Source: Nitrososphaerota archaeon (GTDB taxonomy: Archaea > Thermoproteota > Nitrososphaeria > Nitrososphaerales > Gagatemarchaeaceae). From it: DNA of 16,533 nt. The position numbers and the translations under genes were made by a program. Positions within the stretch are counted from its first letter, which is position 1; each line of letters begins with the position of its first letter. Under the pieces are notes generated by a model. That model searched no databases, was not told the origin of the DNA, and saw nothing but the letters and a program-made list of their open reading frames with translations. This document shows, piece after piece, positions 1 to 7,002 of this stretch. The stretch is from positions 1-16,533 of the forward strand of contig VBPQ01000053.1 of NCBI GenBank assembly GCA_005877185.1, written 5' to 3'.

Positions 1-23
1 TTCAGCCGAATTTTCCCCGTTAC

Positions 24-797
24 GTGGCTGACCTCAGGAGAGTCGCAGGAGCAGCCGTCTTCACGGCATTCGTCTTCGTCGCGACTGCGGCATTCAGCGC
101 CGGAATACCGGCCACGAACGGGTACTTCAACGTCGGAGAGATCATGGTGTACACGACTGCCCTTCTTATGGGGCCGTACGTCGGGGCCGTCGCGGGCGGC
201 GTCGGCTCGATGCTCTCTGACATTTTTTTGGGATTTCCTCTCTTCGCCCCCGGAACGCTCGTCATAAAGGCGACCGAAGGCTTCATCGTGGGCTACTTGG
301 GGAACCGAAAGCTCAGCAACCTTTCGGGAAAGGCGTGGCGCGGGATTACCGCGGCATTGGCGGTCGCGGTAGCGCTAATCATCGGGTACGTTGGCGCCGT
401 GTACTGGACGGGGAACTACCAGCTCTCCCTGGGATTTCCGGTCGGCCCGCAGCTCAACGCTGCTTTCACCGTCCCTGCCTCGTTCTGGCTGGGACTCGGG
501 GGACTGGCCTTCGCGATTATCCTTGCCGTCGGACTGACCGTCGACGCGAAGCTCGGCTGGACGGCGCTCTCGGTCTTAGCGGGAGGCACCGAGATGGTAC
601 TCGCCTACTTTGCGTATGAAAGCACTTTGTTGGGACTAGGGTTCGTCTCGGCTGCGGGTGAGGTCCCCTTCAACGTCGCGCAAGCTGTCGTTGGCCTCCT
701 CGTCTCTATTCCCCTCGTCCGAAGCATCAAGCGGGTCATCCCGAAGCAAGGAACAAGTCTCGAGATTCACTCCCCTTCCTCCCCGAACCCTCAATAA
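24..797 (+). CDS. ECF-type transporter S component (membrane substrate-binding subunit)
   Basis: This is a very hydrophobic protein of 257 residues with about six predicted membrane segments. Residues 36-95 carry the pattern typical of energy-coupling-factor S components: a membrane-embedded NVGE...LLMGPYVGAVAGGVGSMLSDI stretch with small residues, then a GxLVIKATEGFIVGYLG helix. S components bind a vitamin or related substrate in the membrane and are powered by separate EcfA/EcfT subunits, which are not in this window. The substrate cannot be read from the sequence. At 257 residues it is longer than the usual 170-200; the extra length lies around residues 105-175 and in a polar C-terminal tail. 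The GTG at 24 aligns with the expected N-terminus, but the frame is open back to base 3, so the true start may lie upstream of the window. It ends 28 nt before the HypE-like gene, so the two may be co-transcribed. Confidence 0.72.
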   Translation: MADLRRVAGAAVFTAFVFVATAAFSAGIPATNGYFNVGEIMVYTTALLMGPYVGAVAGGVGSMLSDIFLGFPLFAPGTLVIKATEGFIVGYLGNRKLSNLSGKAWRGITAALAVAVALIIGYVGAVYWTGNYQLSLGFPVGPQLNAAFTVPASFWLGLGGLAFAIILAVGLTVDAKLGWTALSVLAGGTEMVLAYFAYESTLLGLGFVSAAGEVPFNVAQAVVGLLVSIPLVRSIKRVIPKQGTSLEIHSPSSPNPQ

Positions 798-825
798 ATG
801 CCGTGTCCCGCTGGGTCGGACGCAC

Positions 826-1833
826 TTGAAGCTCTCACTCGGAAAGCTCCCCCCAGCATTGCTCACCAGGTACATCCTCGACATGACGGGTGCGCCTTCG
901 GAGGAGCTGGTGGTCCGCCCCGGGGTCGGCCTAGATTTCGGCGTCGTGAAACTACGAAGCGGATTCCTCATCGTCTCCTCCGACCCTGTCACCGGCATCG
1001 CGAGGAACGCGGGACGCCACGCCGTCGTAGTCAGCGCCAACGACGTCGCGACGAGCGGGAATAGGGCCAGCTTCATGCAGTCCGTAATCCTCCTCCCGGA
1101 GAGGGTGGATGAGGGGACTGTGAAAGAGCTCACCTCCAAGATGGCCGACACGGCACAGCGGCTCGGCATCACCATCATCGGCGGCCACACGGAGGTGACG
1201 CCGGGGCTGGCGAGACCGATCGTCATGACGACAGCGTTCGCGATCGCCCCGTCGTTTGTCACCGCCGGAGGGGCAAAGGTGGGGGACACCCTCATGATGA
1301 CAAAGAGTGCGGGGATCGAGGGGACCGCCATCTTAGCAGAGGAGGCTGCCAGACGCGGCGCGAGCCCGGCCACCGTCAGAAGGGCCTCCCGCTTCCTCGA
1401 GAGAATGAGTATTGTCGATGAAGCGGAGAAGGCTTTCGAGACGGGCTTCGTTCACGCGATGCACGATTGCACGGAGGGCGGAGTTCTCGGTGCCGTCTAC
1501 GAGATGGGGGTCGCATCGCACCTCGGTCTTGAAGTCGATGAACGCGAGATTCCCGTGGCCGGCGAGACCAGAGCGGTCTGCGCTGTTCTAGGGGTCGACC
1601 CCTTGAGACTGATGGGCTCCGGCGCGCTCCTGATTGCGGCGGAGGGCGGAACGGAGGAGGCGGTAAGGAGCGCGCTGGCCCCTCTCGGCACCCCCGTCAC
1701 CTCGATAGGAAGATTCCGGAAGGGAGGGCGGACCCTGATTCAAAAAAAAGGAGGCCGCAGGACGTTAATCCGAGACTCTCCCACCGACGAACTGTGGAGG
1801 GTCGAGGGTACGGCTCACTTGGTCAGCACGTAG
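826..1833 (+). CDS. HypE-like / AIR synthase-related protein without the HypE C-terminal cysteine
   Basis: The protein has 335 residues and belongs to the PurM/HypE/SelD/ThiL ATP-binding superfamily. Visible landmarks are the N-terminal KLSLGKLPPALL, the first Asp in GVGLDFGV (D37), the SSDPVTG loop (51-57), NDVATSG (72-78), the IIGGHTEVTPG loop (117-127) and DCTEGG (214-219), spanning the AIRS N- and C-terminal domains. True HypE ends in a Cys that carries the carbamoyl/cyano group in NiFe-hydrogenase maturation. This protein ends in HLVST and no hydrogenase genes are nearby, so it is probably an archaeal HypE homologue with another, unknown ATP-dependent role. I chose TTG 826 because it puts the conserved KLSLGK motif at the N-terminus and lies just after the upstream gene. 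The frame is open further upstream, but that part overlaps the ECF gene. The last 19 bases overlap the convergent HxlR gene. Confidence 0.8.
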   Translation: MKLSLGKLPPALLTRYILDMTGAPSEELVVRPGVGLDFGVVKLRSGFLIVSSDPVTGIARNAGRHAVVVSANDVATSGNRASFMQSVILLPERVDEGTVKELTSKMADTAQRLGITIIGGHTEVTPGLARPIVMTTAFAIAPSFVTAGGAKVGDTLMMTKSAGIEGTAILAEEAARRGASPATVRRASRFLERMSIVDEAEKAFETGFVHAMHDCTEGGVLGAVYEMGVASHLGLEVDEREIPVAGETRAVCAVLGVDPLRLMGSGALLIAAEGGTEEAVRSALAPLGTPVTSIGRFRKGGRTLIQKKGGRRTLIRDSPTDELWRVEGTAHLVST

Positions 1834-2189
1834 CCAGATTCGTTGGGATTCTTGCCTTCCCATCGCCTAGCCCACTCTGCCAAGCCGCCGAGTATCTCCT
1901 TCAACTCGATTCCCTTCTTCGTCAGGGAATACTCGACGCGCGGAGGGGTCTCCGGGATTACCTTCCTTTGCACCACGCCTTGCCTGTCGAGTTCGTTGAG
2001 GCGTTCTGCCAGGCTCGTCGCGCTTATGCCGTTGATCCTCCGCTTGAGCTCGTTGAACCTCGCTGGCTCCTGGAGCCCGAGCGCGTGAATGATTGGCAGG
2101 GTCCAAGTCTTGGTGAGTTCGTTCCACGCAGCGTGTATCGACTTGCATCCGTCGATAACTTCTTGGTTAAGCTGAGATGACTTACTCAA
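1815..2189 (-). CDS. HxlR-family winged-helix transcriptional regulator
   Basis: This 124-residue protein is the usual length for HxlR. It is one winged helix-turn-helix domain: LTKTWTLPIIHAL (25-37), RFNELKRRINGISATSLAERLNELDRQGVV (44-73, the recognition-helix region) and the wing RVEYSLTKKG (84-93). HxlR proteins are DNA-binding dimers, several of which sense aldehydes or electrophiles/oxidants. A single Cys at residue 15 sits near the position of the redox-active Cys of regulators such as HypR; a sensing role is inference. The start is TTG 2189, with a weak GGT-containing ribosome site. The gene is divergent from the DoxX-PPOX-HtrA run, with a TATA element and a palindrome between them, so that run and its own gene are the obvious targets. 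Its 3' end overlaps the HypE-like gene by 19 bp. Confidence 0.88.
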   Translation of the reverse strand: MSKSSQLNQEVIDGCKSIHAAWNELTKTWTLPIIHALGLQEPARFNELKRRINGISATSLAERLNELDRQGVVQRKVIPETPPRVEYSLTKKGIELKEILGGLAEWARRWEGKNPNESGYVLTK

Positions 2190-2200
2190 ATCTCTGTTAC

Positions 2201-2211
2201 CTACTTAGTAG
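2201..2211. promoter_or_regulatory. Palindrome, candidate HxlR operator
   Basis: CTACT-T-AGTAG is a perfect 5-bp inverted repeat around one central base, between the HxlR start codon and the shared TATA element. It covers the place where HxlR transcription should begin (about 25 nt from the TATA box). Autorepression is the simplest reading. The element is short, so chance occurrence is possible. Confidence 0.4.
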
Positions 2212-2225
2212 CCCAAGACTACCAG

Positions 2226-2234
2226 ATATATAAA
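2226..2234. promoter_or_regulatory. Bidirectional TATA box between HxlR and DoxX genes
   Basis: ATATATAAA is a strong archaeal TATA element on the plus strand, and its complement TTTATATAT serves equally well on the minus strand. Plus-strand transcription should start near 2255, before ATG 2268; minus-strand transcription should start near 2204, before TTG 2189. Arms ACCAGA (2221-2226) and TCTGGT (2251-2256) flank the plus-strand promoter and could be an additional regulatory repeat. Confidence 0.6.
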
Positions 2235-2267
2235 CCTGACTGCGTGTACGTCTGGTGGGATAACAAG

Positions 2268-2657
2268 ATGTTCGAGTTCATAGGAAGTCTCGGGGTTCTG
2301 GTCGCGCTTCCGTTGAGGCTGGTGATCGGGGCGGCCCTCGTGGCGCACGGATACCCGAAGCTCAACAGAAAAACGATGGAAAGGATGAAGGGGATGGGGT
2401 TGCCCCCGGCGGCGACGGCGGGAGCCGCCTTAGTCGAGTTCGTCGGAGGAATCGCATTAATCATAGGATTCCTCACTCCACTCGCAGCCCTCCTCATCGC
2501 GCTGGAGATGGTAGGTACCACGATCTTTTCGAAGTTCAAGCTACACAAGAACTTCCTTCTTGGCTACGAGCTGGACATAGCGTACCTCGCCGGGGCCTTG
2601 ACGCTATTACTGCTGGGCGGGGGACCTCTGTCCGTCGACGCCGTCTTGGGGATTTAG
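2268..2657 (+). CDS. DoxX family membrane protein (first copy)
   Basis: The protein has 129 residues and four hydrophobic segments (about 7-27, 48-70, 72-90, 103-125). DoxX features are LRLVIGAALVAHGYPKL (16-32), the M-x-GLP motif before helix 2, VEFVGGIALIIGFLTPLAALLIALEM (56-81) and a glycine-rich GYELD...LLLLGGGPLSVD end. DoxX proteins are small quinone- or redox-associated membrane proteins; in mycobacteria one forms a membrane oxidoreductase complex with a thiol protein and superoxide dismutase. I chose ATG 2268 over GTG 2244 because GGTGGG at 2254-2259 is a good ribosome site for it and GTG 2244 would lie upstream of the predicted transcript start. It is the first gene of the run and is paralogous to the DoxX at 4009-4419. 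Confidence 0.88.
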   Translation: MFEFIGSLGVLVALPLRLVIGAALVAHGYPKLNRKTMERMKGMGLPPAATAGAALVEFVGGIALIIGFLTPLAALLIALEMVGTTIFSKFKLHKNFLLGYELDIAYLAGALTLLLLGGGPLSVDAVLGI

Positions 2658-2670
2658 GTGAAGAGAGTTG

Positions 2671-3036
2671 ATGAAAGAGAAACAGGCGGGCGTGAAGTTC
2701 AGCGAGAAGGAGTCGGACTACCTGGCCGAACAGAGACTCGGCAGGATAGCCACCGCATCTCCCGGACTGGAGCCCCACGTGGTGCCGGTGGCATTCGAGT
2801 TTGACGGCAGCTACATTTACTTCGGGGGTTGGAACCTTGAGAGGACCCTGAAGTTTCGCAACATCGTGAGGAATAACAAAGTCGCGTTTGTCGTCGACGA
2901 CCTAGTGTCGACGCGCCCGTGGCGAGTAAGAGGGATAGAGGTCAGAGGAATCGCGGAGAAGGTCGAGTGCGAGGAGGGACGAGTCTGCGTGCGTATCACT
3001 CCAACCCGAAAGGTGAGCTGGGGGCTGGAGGTGTAG
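2671..3036 (+). CDS. PPOX-fold, probable F420-dependent (or flavin) oxidoreductase
   Basis: The 121-residue protein is a single split-barrel domain of the pyridoxamine-phosphate-oxidase-like class. It matches, from memory, the MSMEG_5819-type PPOX F420 subfamily: EQRLGRIATAS (20-30), HVVPVAFEFDG (36-46), RTLKFRNIVRNNKVAFVVDD (58-77), RGIEVRG (87-93) and the characteristic end RITPTRKVSWGLE (108-120). Such proteins bind F420 or FMN and reduce or oxidise small molecules; the substrate is unknown. ATG 2671 follows the sequence GGTGAAGAG at a suitable distance; the TTG just before it is a less likely start. It starts 13 nt after the first DoxX gene and ends 3 nt before the HtrA gene, so the three are surely co-transcribed. 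The cofactor choice is inferred from family resemblance. Confidence 0.85.
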   Translation: MKEKQAGVKFSEKESDYLAEQRLGRIATASPGLEPHVVPVAFEFDGSYIYFGGWNLERTLKFRNIVRNNKVAFVVDDLVSTRPWRVRGIEVRGIAEKVECEEGRVCVRITPTRKVSWGLEV

Positions 3037-3039
3037 GAG

Positions 3040-4005
3040 TTGGAACTCTCGGATCTTAACGACCAGATAATCAAGGCGGTCGAGAAGCTGAGCGGTAGCG
3101 TCGTGAGCATAGACAGCGTGAGGCTCGCGAGAGACTACAGGTTCGGCGTCGTCCCGCTCGAGGGTCAGGCATCGGGTGTCATAATTGATTCGACGGGTTA
3201 CATAGTGACGAACAACCACGTCATCGACGGTGCCGCGAAGGTGCAAGTCACACTCAAGGATGGACGGACTTTCGTCGGGGAAGTAGTTGGCACGGACCCG
3301 GCGACGGATGTGGCCCTTGTGAGGGTTGACGGCGTGAACCTGCCCGCCGCCAACCTGGGAGATTCGGAGAGTCTCAAGGCGGGGCAGATAGTGCTCGCGA
3401 TAGGCAACGCGCTTGGCCTGCCAGGCGGTCCATCTGTGTCGATGGGAGTGATCGGCGCCCTCGGGAGACCTCTCCCAGGGACTGACTTTGTCCTGGAAGG
3501 CTTCATTCAGACCGACGCAGCGATAAACCCGGGAAACAGCGGAGGCCCGCTCGCGGACCTGAGCGGCAACGTGATCGGAATCAACACCGCGATGATACCC
3601 TTCGCTCAGGGAGTCGGCTTCGCGATACCGACTCACACGGTCAACAGAGTCGTGGAGCAGATACTGCGGCACGGGAGGGTTGTGAGGCCCTTCCTTGGGA
3701 TCTCGGGTGTCGACATGAATCCGGCGATGGCGAGGAGGTTCAACCTCCCCGTCGACTCGGGTGTGCTTCTTGCGGAGGTTGGGAGGGACACCCCGGCCTA
3801 CGAAGGCGGCTTGAGGTCGGGAGACATCATAGTTCGAGTGGGAGACCAAGAAGTCAAGCAGATGAGGGACCTCCTGCTATCTCTTTCCGGAGTTTCGGTG
3901 GGTAATGTGCTCCGGATACGTTTCGTGCGCGGCGGGAGGGAAAACGAAACCTCCGTCAGGCTCGTGGAGTCGCCCCATCAGGCAATTCGCGGGGTAGGGG
4001 AGTAA
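3040..4005 (+). CDS. HtrA/DegP-like serine protease with PDZ domain, no signal peptide
   Basis: The protein has 321 residues. The trypsin-like domain spans about 20-210, with catalytic His60 in VTNNHVIDG, Asp90 in PATDVALVRV and Ser167 in NPGNSGGPL. One PDZ domain follows at about 215-310 (FLGISGV...GVLLAEV...AYEGGLRSGDIIVRVGDQEV). HtrA proteases degrade or hold misfolded proteins. Bacterial forms are periplasmic, but this one starts with a charged amphipathic helix (MELSDLNDQIIKAVEKL) with no signal peptide or membrane anchor, so it should be cytoplasmic or bound to the membrane face through partners. TTG 3040 is preceded by GGAGGTG six bases away. It lies between the PPOX and second DoxX genes with gaps of only 3 nt, implying a functional link to the redox membrane proteins. 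All catalytic residues are intact. Confidence 0.92.
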   Translation: MELSDLNDQIIKAVEKLSGSVVSIDSVRLARDYRFGVVPLEGQASGVIIDSTGYIVTNNHVIDGAAKVQVTLKDGRTFVGEVVGTDPATDVALVRVDGVNLPAANLGDSESLKAGQIVLAIGNALGLPGGPSVSMGVIGALGRPLPGTDFVLEGFIQTDAAINPGNSGGPLADLSGNVIGINTAMIPFAQGVGFAIPTHTVNRVVEQILRHGRVVRPFLGISGVDMNPAMARRFNLPVDSGVLLAEVGRDTPAYEGGLRSGDIIVRVGDQEVKQMRDLLLSLSGVSVGNVLRIRFVRGGRENETSVRLVESPHQAIRGVGE

Positions 4006-4008
4006 GAG

Positions 4009-4419
4009 TTGTCAGGAATACTCGAACCGCTTCTTCCATACACCCCCTACCTCGCGCTCCTGGTGAGAGTCTGGGTCGGAACCAACTTCATACTGCACGC
4101 TAACCTCAAGCTGCCCAAAAAGGGGAGGGAGCAGGCCGCGCAGTGGATGAAGAGTATGGGACTGCCTGCAGTGGCTGCCTCACTCGCGACGACCCTCGAA
4201 CTCGTGGGAGGGATATTCCTCATACTGGGACTGATTGTCCCCGTCGTGGCTCTCCTCTTCGTGATCGAGATGATATCGACGTCGGCCCTGAACAAGCTGA
4301 AGATGAAGAAGGGGTACATCGGTGGCTACGAGCTGGACGTGCTCTACATCCTCCTCGATATCGTTCTCTTCGTGCTCGGGGGCGGAGCTCTCTCGATCGA
4401 CTCGGTGATTGGGCTATGA
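4009..4419 (+). CDS. DoxX family membrane protein (second copy)
   Basis: The protein has 136 residues and four hydrophobic segments (about 11-31, 52-76, 77-93, 107-126). It aligns along its whole length with the first DoxX: RVWVGTNFILHANLKL, KSMGLP, LELVGGIFLILGLIVPVVALLFVIEM, GGYELD and GGGALSIDSVIGL. Shared small-residue helices and the MGLP and GYELD motifs mark the pair as paralogues. The start TTG 4009 lies 3 nt after the protease stop and follows a GGGGTAGGGGAG ribosome site. Its stop overlaps the next start as ATGA, suggesting translational coupling. The two copies could form a heteromeric membrane complex with the PPOX protein; that is inference. Confidence 0.87.
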   Translation: MSGILEPLLPYTPYLALLVRVWVGTNFILHANLKLPKKGREQAAQWMKSMGLPAVAASLATTLELVGGIFLILGLIVPVVALLFVIEMISTSALNKLKMKKGYIGGYELDVLYILLDIVLFVLGGGALSIDSVIGL

Positions 4420-4913
4420 CCGCGGCTGAGTTCGAGGAGAATGCAGTGCGGGAGAGAAGACCTCTGCCTTCGATAACCATCTCGCCGATGGAGGTCTTGA
4501 AGAGGTACAGGGTTGTGGCAGTTGTAGGCGCGTCGAGGAATCTAGAGAAGGACGCACACACTGTACCGGAGTACCTGAAGGAGCACGGCTACACGGTCAT
4601 ACCGATCAATCCGGGTGTGCGGGAGATTCTTGGAGAGAAGGCTTACCCGAGTCTCTTCGATGTCCCGGAAGGACTCGCGAAGGAGATTCAGGTCGTCGAC
4701 GTCTTCAGGCCGAGCGAGGAGCTTCCACGAGTCGCGGAGCAGGTGGTGGTTTTCAGCAGGCGTTTCGGCGTATCGCCCGTCTTCTGGGCGCAGCTGGGTC
4801 TCGAGAGCGAAGAGGCGAAGGAGATACTCTCGAAGAACGACATCCGGTACGTGATGAACGCTTGCATGAGGGCTACGTATCGCATGGGGGAGTTTGGTCA
4901 TGACTTGGCTTAG
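4416..4913 (+). CDS. CoA-binding Rossmann-fold protein (YccU-like)
   Basis: This 165-residue protein consists of one CoA_binding_2-type Rossmann domain. The nucleotide loop VVGASR (36-41) follows strand RYRVVAV; then come YTVIPINPG (59-67), VVDVFRPSEE (93-102), PVFWAQLGLESEEA (121-134) and MNACMRATY (147-155). The Cys in the last motif is common in this family, where members bind CoA and some carry CoA as a disulfide (CoAlation), fitting a thiol-redox context. The ATG at 4416 overlaps the DoxX stop by four bases. A longer upstream frame exists but overlaps the DoxX gene and is not conserved in appearance. Its 3' end overlaps the next small gene by 14 bp. No enzymatic activity is established for the family. 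Confidence 0.88.
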   Translation: MTAAEFEENAVRERRPLPSITISPMEVLKRYRVVAVVGASRNLEKDAHTVPEYLKEHGYTVIPINPGVREILGEKAYPSLFDVPEGLAKEIQVVDVFRPSEELPRVAEQVVVFSRRFGVSPVFWAQLGLESEEAKEILSKNDIRYVMNACMRATYRMGEFGHDLA

Positions 4914-5178
4914 TGGTAATAGTGGCAGTCAGGAACTCGCCGAGAACTCCGTTGCGACCTTCATAGACTTCGCCTCTATCCTCGTCGCCTACAACCTAGG
5001 GGTCCTACAGCTGGGCGTTGCAGTCGGGCTCGTTTACGCTGTCTTTGACGCTTTCCTCGTCATCTGGATGCGCAGGCCGATCACGGGATTGGTTAGGAGG
5101 CTGGCTCGTCTTCTTCTCCTCCACCCTGTGGCGACCAGCACCCAATCGTATGGAAAGAAGGAGAAGGAGATGGGCTAG
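4900..5178 (+). CDS. Small membrane protein of unknown function
   Basis: I do not recognise a family. The protein has 92 residues, with one long or two short hydrophobic segments at about 21-60 (FIDFASILVAYNLGVLQLGVAVGLVYAVFDAFLVIWM), then a basic stretch (RRPITGLVRRLARLLLLHP) and a lysine-rich tail, so positively charged ends probably face the cytoplasm. ATG 4900 follows GGGGGAG at a good distance and overlaps the CoA-binding gene by 14 bp; it ends 2 nt before the DUF1512 gene. This tight packing supports a real gene that may act as a membrane partner of the DUF1512 protein. Confidence 0.65.
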   Translation: MTWLSGNSGSQELAENSVATFIDFASILVAYNLGVLQLGVAVGLVYAVFDAFLVIWMRRPITGLVRRLARLLLLHPVATSTQSYGKKEKEMG

Positions 5179-5180
5179 TC

Positions 5181-6326
5181 ATGTGGTTGACTTCCTTTGC
5201 GCTGGTTGCCGGGATCGACCTGAGCTCCCTCTTCAATCTTGCAACGTACGCTCTCTTCTTCGTCTTCATCCTCTACGGCCAGAGGATCCAGTACTACGTC
5301 ACCCTCAGCAGCATCAGTCGGTCGCTGAACCGGCTCAAGGTGCTGGAGGACGGGGCGAAGAAGGATGCCCTGGATTACATCACGCAAGACCGGGCCGACA
5401 AGGAGGAGATCTCGGAGAGGGTGAATGGAGTCCTGGAGTACGTCACCATCATGCCGGAGAGCGTCGACCCGAGCGGGGTCGTCTCGAAGATAGAGCACGT
5501 GGTCAGGACGGGGGACGACAGAATCAGGAGCGAGGTAGGCTCGCTCCTCGGGAGCGCCGACAGGGTGAAGGTCTCGGTCGCACAGAACATGCTCGAAGTC
5601 GCGAGCGCCCTGAAAACACTTCACAAGGTCGTGAGGCACTACTATCTTACCGGGAAGAAGACGAGTTCATACATGACTCTCGTTCAACTGCAGATGATGA
5701 TGCCGCAGATAATGGAGCAGGCGCAGGCTCTCGCAAAGGCTTCGACAGCAATGAGGGAGGCGCAGCCAATCGGCGACGGGCTCGGGCCGACGGTTGCATC
5801 GAGGTTCCTCACCGGCGGCGCTCCAGTTCAGACTCTCGGGAGAGACACAGTGATGGGCGTGACTCGGCACGAGGGGAGAGTACTCTACGTGGTGAAGGCG
5901 GAGGGTCCCATGGGTTACGTCGGGGAACCCGGGGTGGCCCTAAGACGGCTGATAGAGGAGATGGGCGTCAAGCCGGCCGCGATCATAATGGTGGACGCGG
6001 CACTCAAGCTTGAGGGGGAGAAGACAGGAGAGATCGCGGAGGGGGTGGGTGCCGCGATTGGGGGAATCGGGGTCGAAAAGTTCCAGATAGAGGAGGTTGC
6101 CGCCAAGCACGGCATCCCGATTTACGCAATCTTGGTCAAGGAGTCCGACGTGGAGGCGATAACGACGATGAAGAAAGAGATCGGGGACGCCGTCCCGTTC
6201 GTCGTGGAGCGTTTGAAGAGGCTCATCGCGGAGAAGACCACCGAAGGAGACAACCTGGTTCTCATCGGCGTGGGCAACACTCTGGGCGTCGGGCAGTCAC
6301 AAGTTGTACTCGAAGAAGCTAAATGA
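5181..6326 (+). CDS. Membrane-anchored DUF1512 family protein
   Basis: The 381-residue protein has one membrane segment near the N-terminus (about 14-33). A helical region follows (about 40-185), with likely coiled-coil segments around 45-85 and 130-190. The conserved C-terminal domain contains QPIGDGLGP (195-203), KAEGPMGYVGEPGVAL (239-254), IIMVDAALKLEGEKTGEIAEGVGAAIGGIG (268-297, quoted here in two recognisable blocks: VDAALKLEGE and GAAIGGIG) and VLIGVGNTLGV (360-370). From memory this is the archaeal DUF1512 family, common in Thaumarchaeota and other archaea; its function is unknown. The invariant Asp/Glu and Gly clusters suggest a nucleotide or metal site, which is inference. ATG 5181 follows a purine-rich GAAGGAGAAGG stretch, 2 nt after the small membrane protein. 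Confidence 0.82.
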   Translation: MWLTSFALVAGIDLSSLFNLATYALFFVFILYGQRIQYYVTLSSISRSLNRLKVLEDGAKKDALDYITQDRADKEEISERVNGVLEYVTIMPESVDPSGVVSKIEHVVRTGDDRIRSEVGSLLGSADRVKVSVAQNMLEVASALKTLHKVVRHYYLTGKKTSSYMTLVQLQMMMPQIMEQAQALAKASTAMREAQPIGDGLGPTVASRFLTGGAPVQTLGRDTVMGVTRHEGRVLYVVKAEGPMGYVGEPGVALRRLIEEMGVKPAAIIMVDAALKLEGEKTGEIAEGVGAAIGGIGVEKFQIEEVAAKHGIPIYAILVKESDVEAITTMKKEIGDAVPFVVERLKRLIAEKTTEGDNLVLIGVGNTLGVGQSQVVLEEAK

Positions 6327-6360
6327 GGGAGACGAGCGCTGGGGGGAGGAGACAGAGAGC

Positions 6361-7002
6361 TTGACCGATGGCATCCCGACGGGGAGGGACGAAGATAGAG
6401 TGAATCCCGAACTACCGGATCCTCTGAGGAGCGCGCGGGATGGGGCTGTCCTGAATTTCATCGAGGAGGAGGAGCTGACTGGCTTCACCTTCGACGGCTT
6501 GAGGAGGAAGACGGGGACACACCCCGAGACACTCTCCAGGATACTCGGGAGGCTTCAGGAGGACGGAATAGTGGAGGCAGCCTCCGACGGTTACAGGGTC
6601 ACAGAAAAGGCGAGGGGTGTGATGGTGATGCACCCTCTCGGCACTGCACCCTCTCGCATTCCGCTCTTGAGCACCCTGCTTCCCTACGACATGGGGGTCA
6701 GAGAGATCGTCTCTGAGCTAAAGGGGAGATGGTTCGGGACACTACGCTGGATAGGCTACTCCGAGAACGAGGAGGGAACGACTCTCAAGTGGGTCACCGA
6801 GAATGGGAGCGTTCAGATTGACGCGAGGTTCTCCAACGGGGAGCTCCACGTGGAAGCGAAGACCGCCGCGGGCAACACCCTCAACGATGCTGTCCGGGCT
6901 GCGCACGAACTCATCGGTCACATCTCCCGAATCTATTCAAGGTCCAGGTTCCGCAGGCCGCAGAGGCTCCAGATGTTCAATACATACCTAACTCTCGCCT
7001 AG
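6361..7002 (+). CDS. Winged-helix DNA-binding protein with unknown C-terminal domain
   Basis: The protein has 213 residues. Residues of the N-terminal half form a winged helix: DGAVLNFIEEEELTGFTFDGL, then a typical recognition region (RKTGTHPETLSRILGRLQEDGIV) and a wing (YRVTEKARG). The C-terminal half (about 110-195) has short beta-type stretches such as GTLRWIGY, TTLKWVTE and VQIDARF plus a helix (DAVRAAHELIGHISRIYS); I do not recognise it. It looks like an archaeal transcription factor, perhaps sensing a ligand through the second domain. I chose TTG 6361 because GGGGGGAGGAG lies 11 nt upstream. TTG 6304 in the same frame, overlapping the DUF1512 gene, is possible but lacks a ribosome site. 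It lies 34 nt after DUF1512 and may regulate this operon. Confidence 0.66.
   Translation: MTDGIPTGRDEDRVNPELPDPLRSARDGAVLNFIEEEELTGFTFDGLRRKTGTHPETLSRILGRLQEDGIVEAASDGYRVTEKARGVMVMHPLGTAPSRIPLLSTLLPYDMGVREIVSELKGRWFGTLRWIGYSENEEGTTLKWVTENGSVQIDARFSNGELHVEAKTAAGNTLNDAVRAAHELIGHISRIYSRSRFRRPQRLQMFNTYLTLA

Noticed and set aside
658..825. Upstream extension of the HypE-like frame starting inside the ECF gene.
   Set aside because: It is Ser/Arg-rich, overlaps a real membrane protein gene and lies before the conserved KLSLGK N-terminus.
1741..1755. Run of eight As followed by GGAGG inside the HypE-like gene, a possible programmed frameshift site.
   Set aside because: The in-frame reading continues with a sensible family C-terminus, and the alternative frame beyond it is the reverse shadow of the HxlR gene. 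A run of As read as Gln-Lys-Lys is enough to explain it.
1794..2180. Plus-strand frame of 128 codons opposite the HxlR gene.
   Set aside because: It has no family signature or ribosome site, and the minus-strand HxlR protein is unambiguous.
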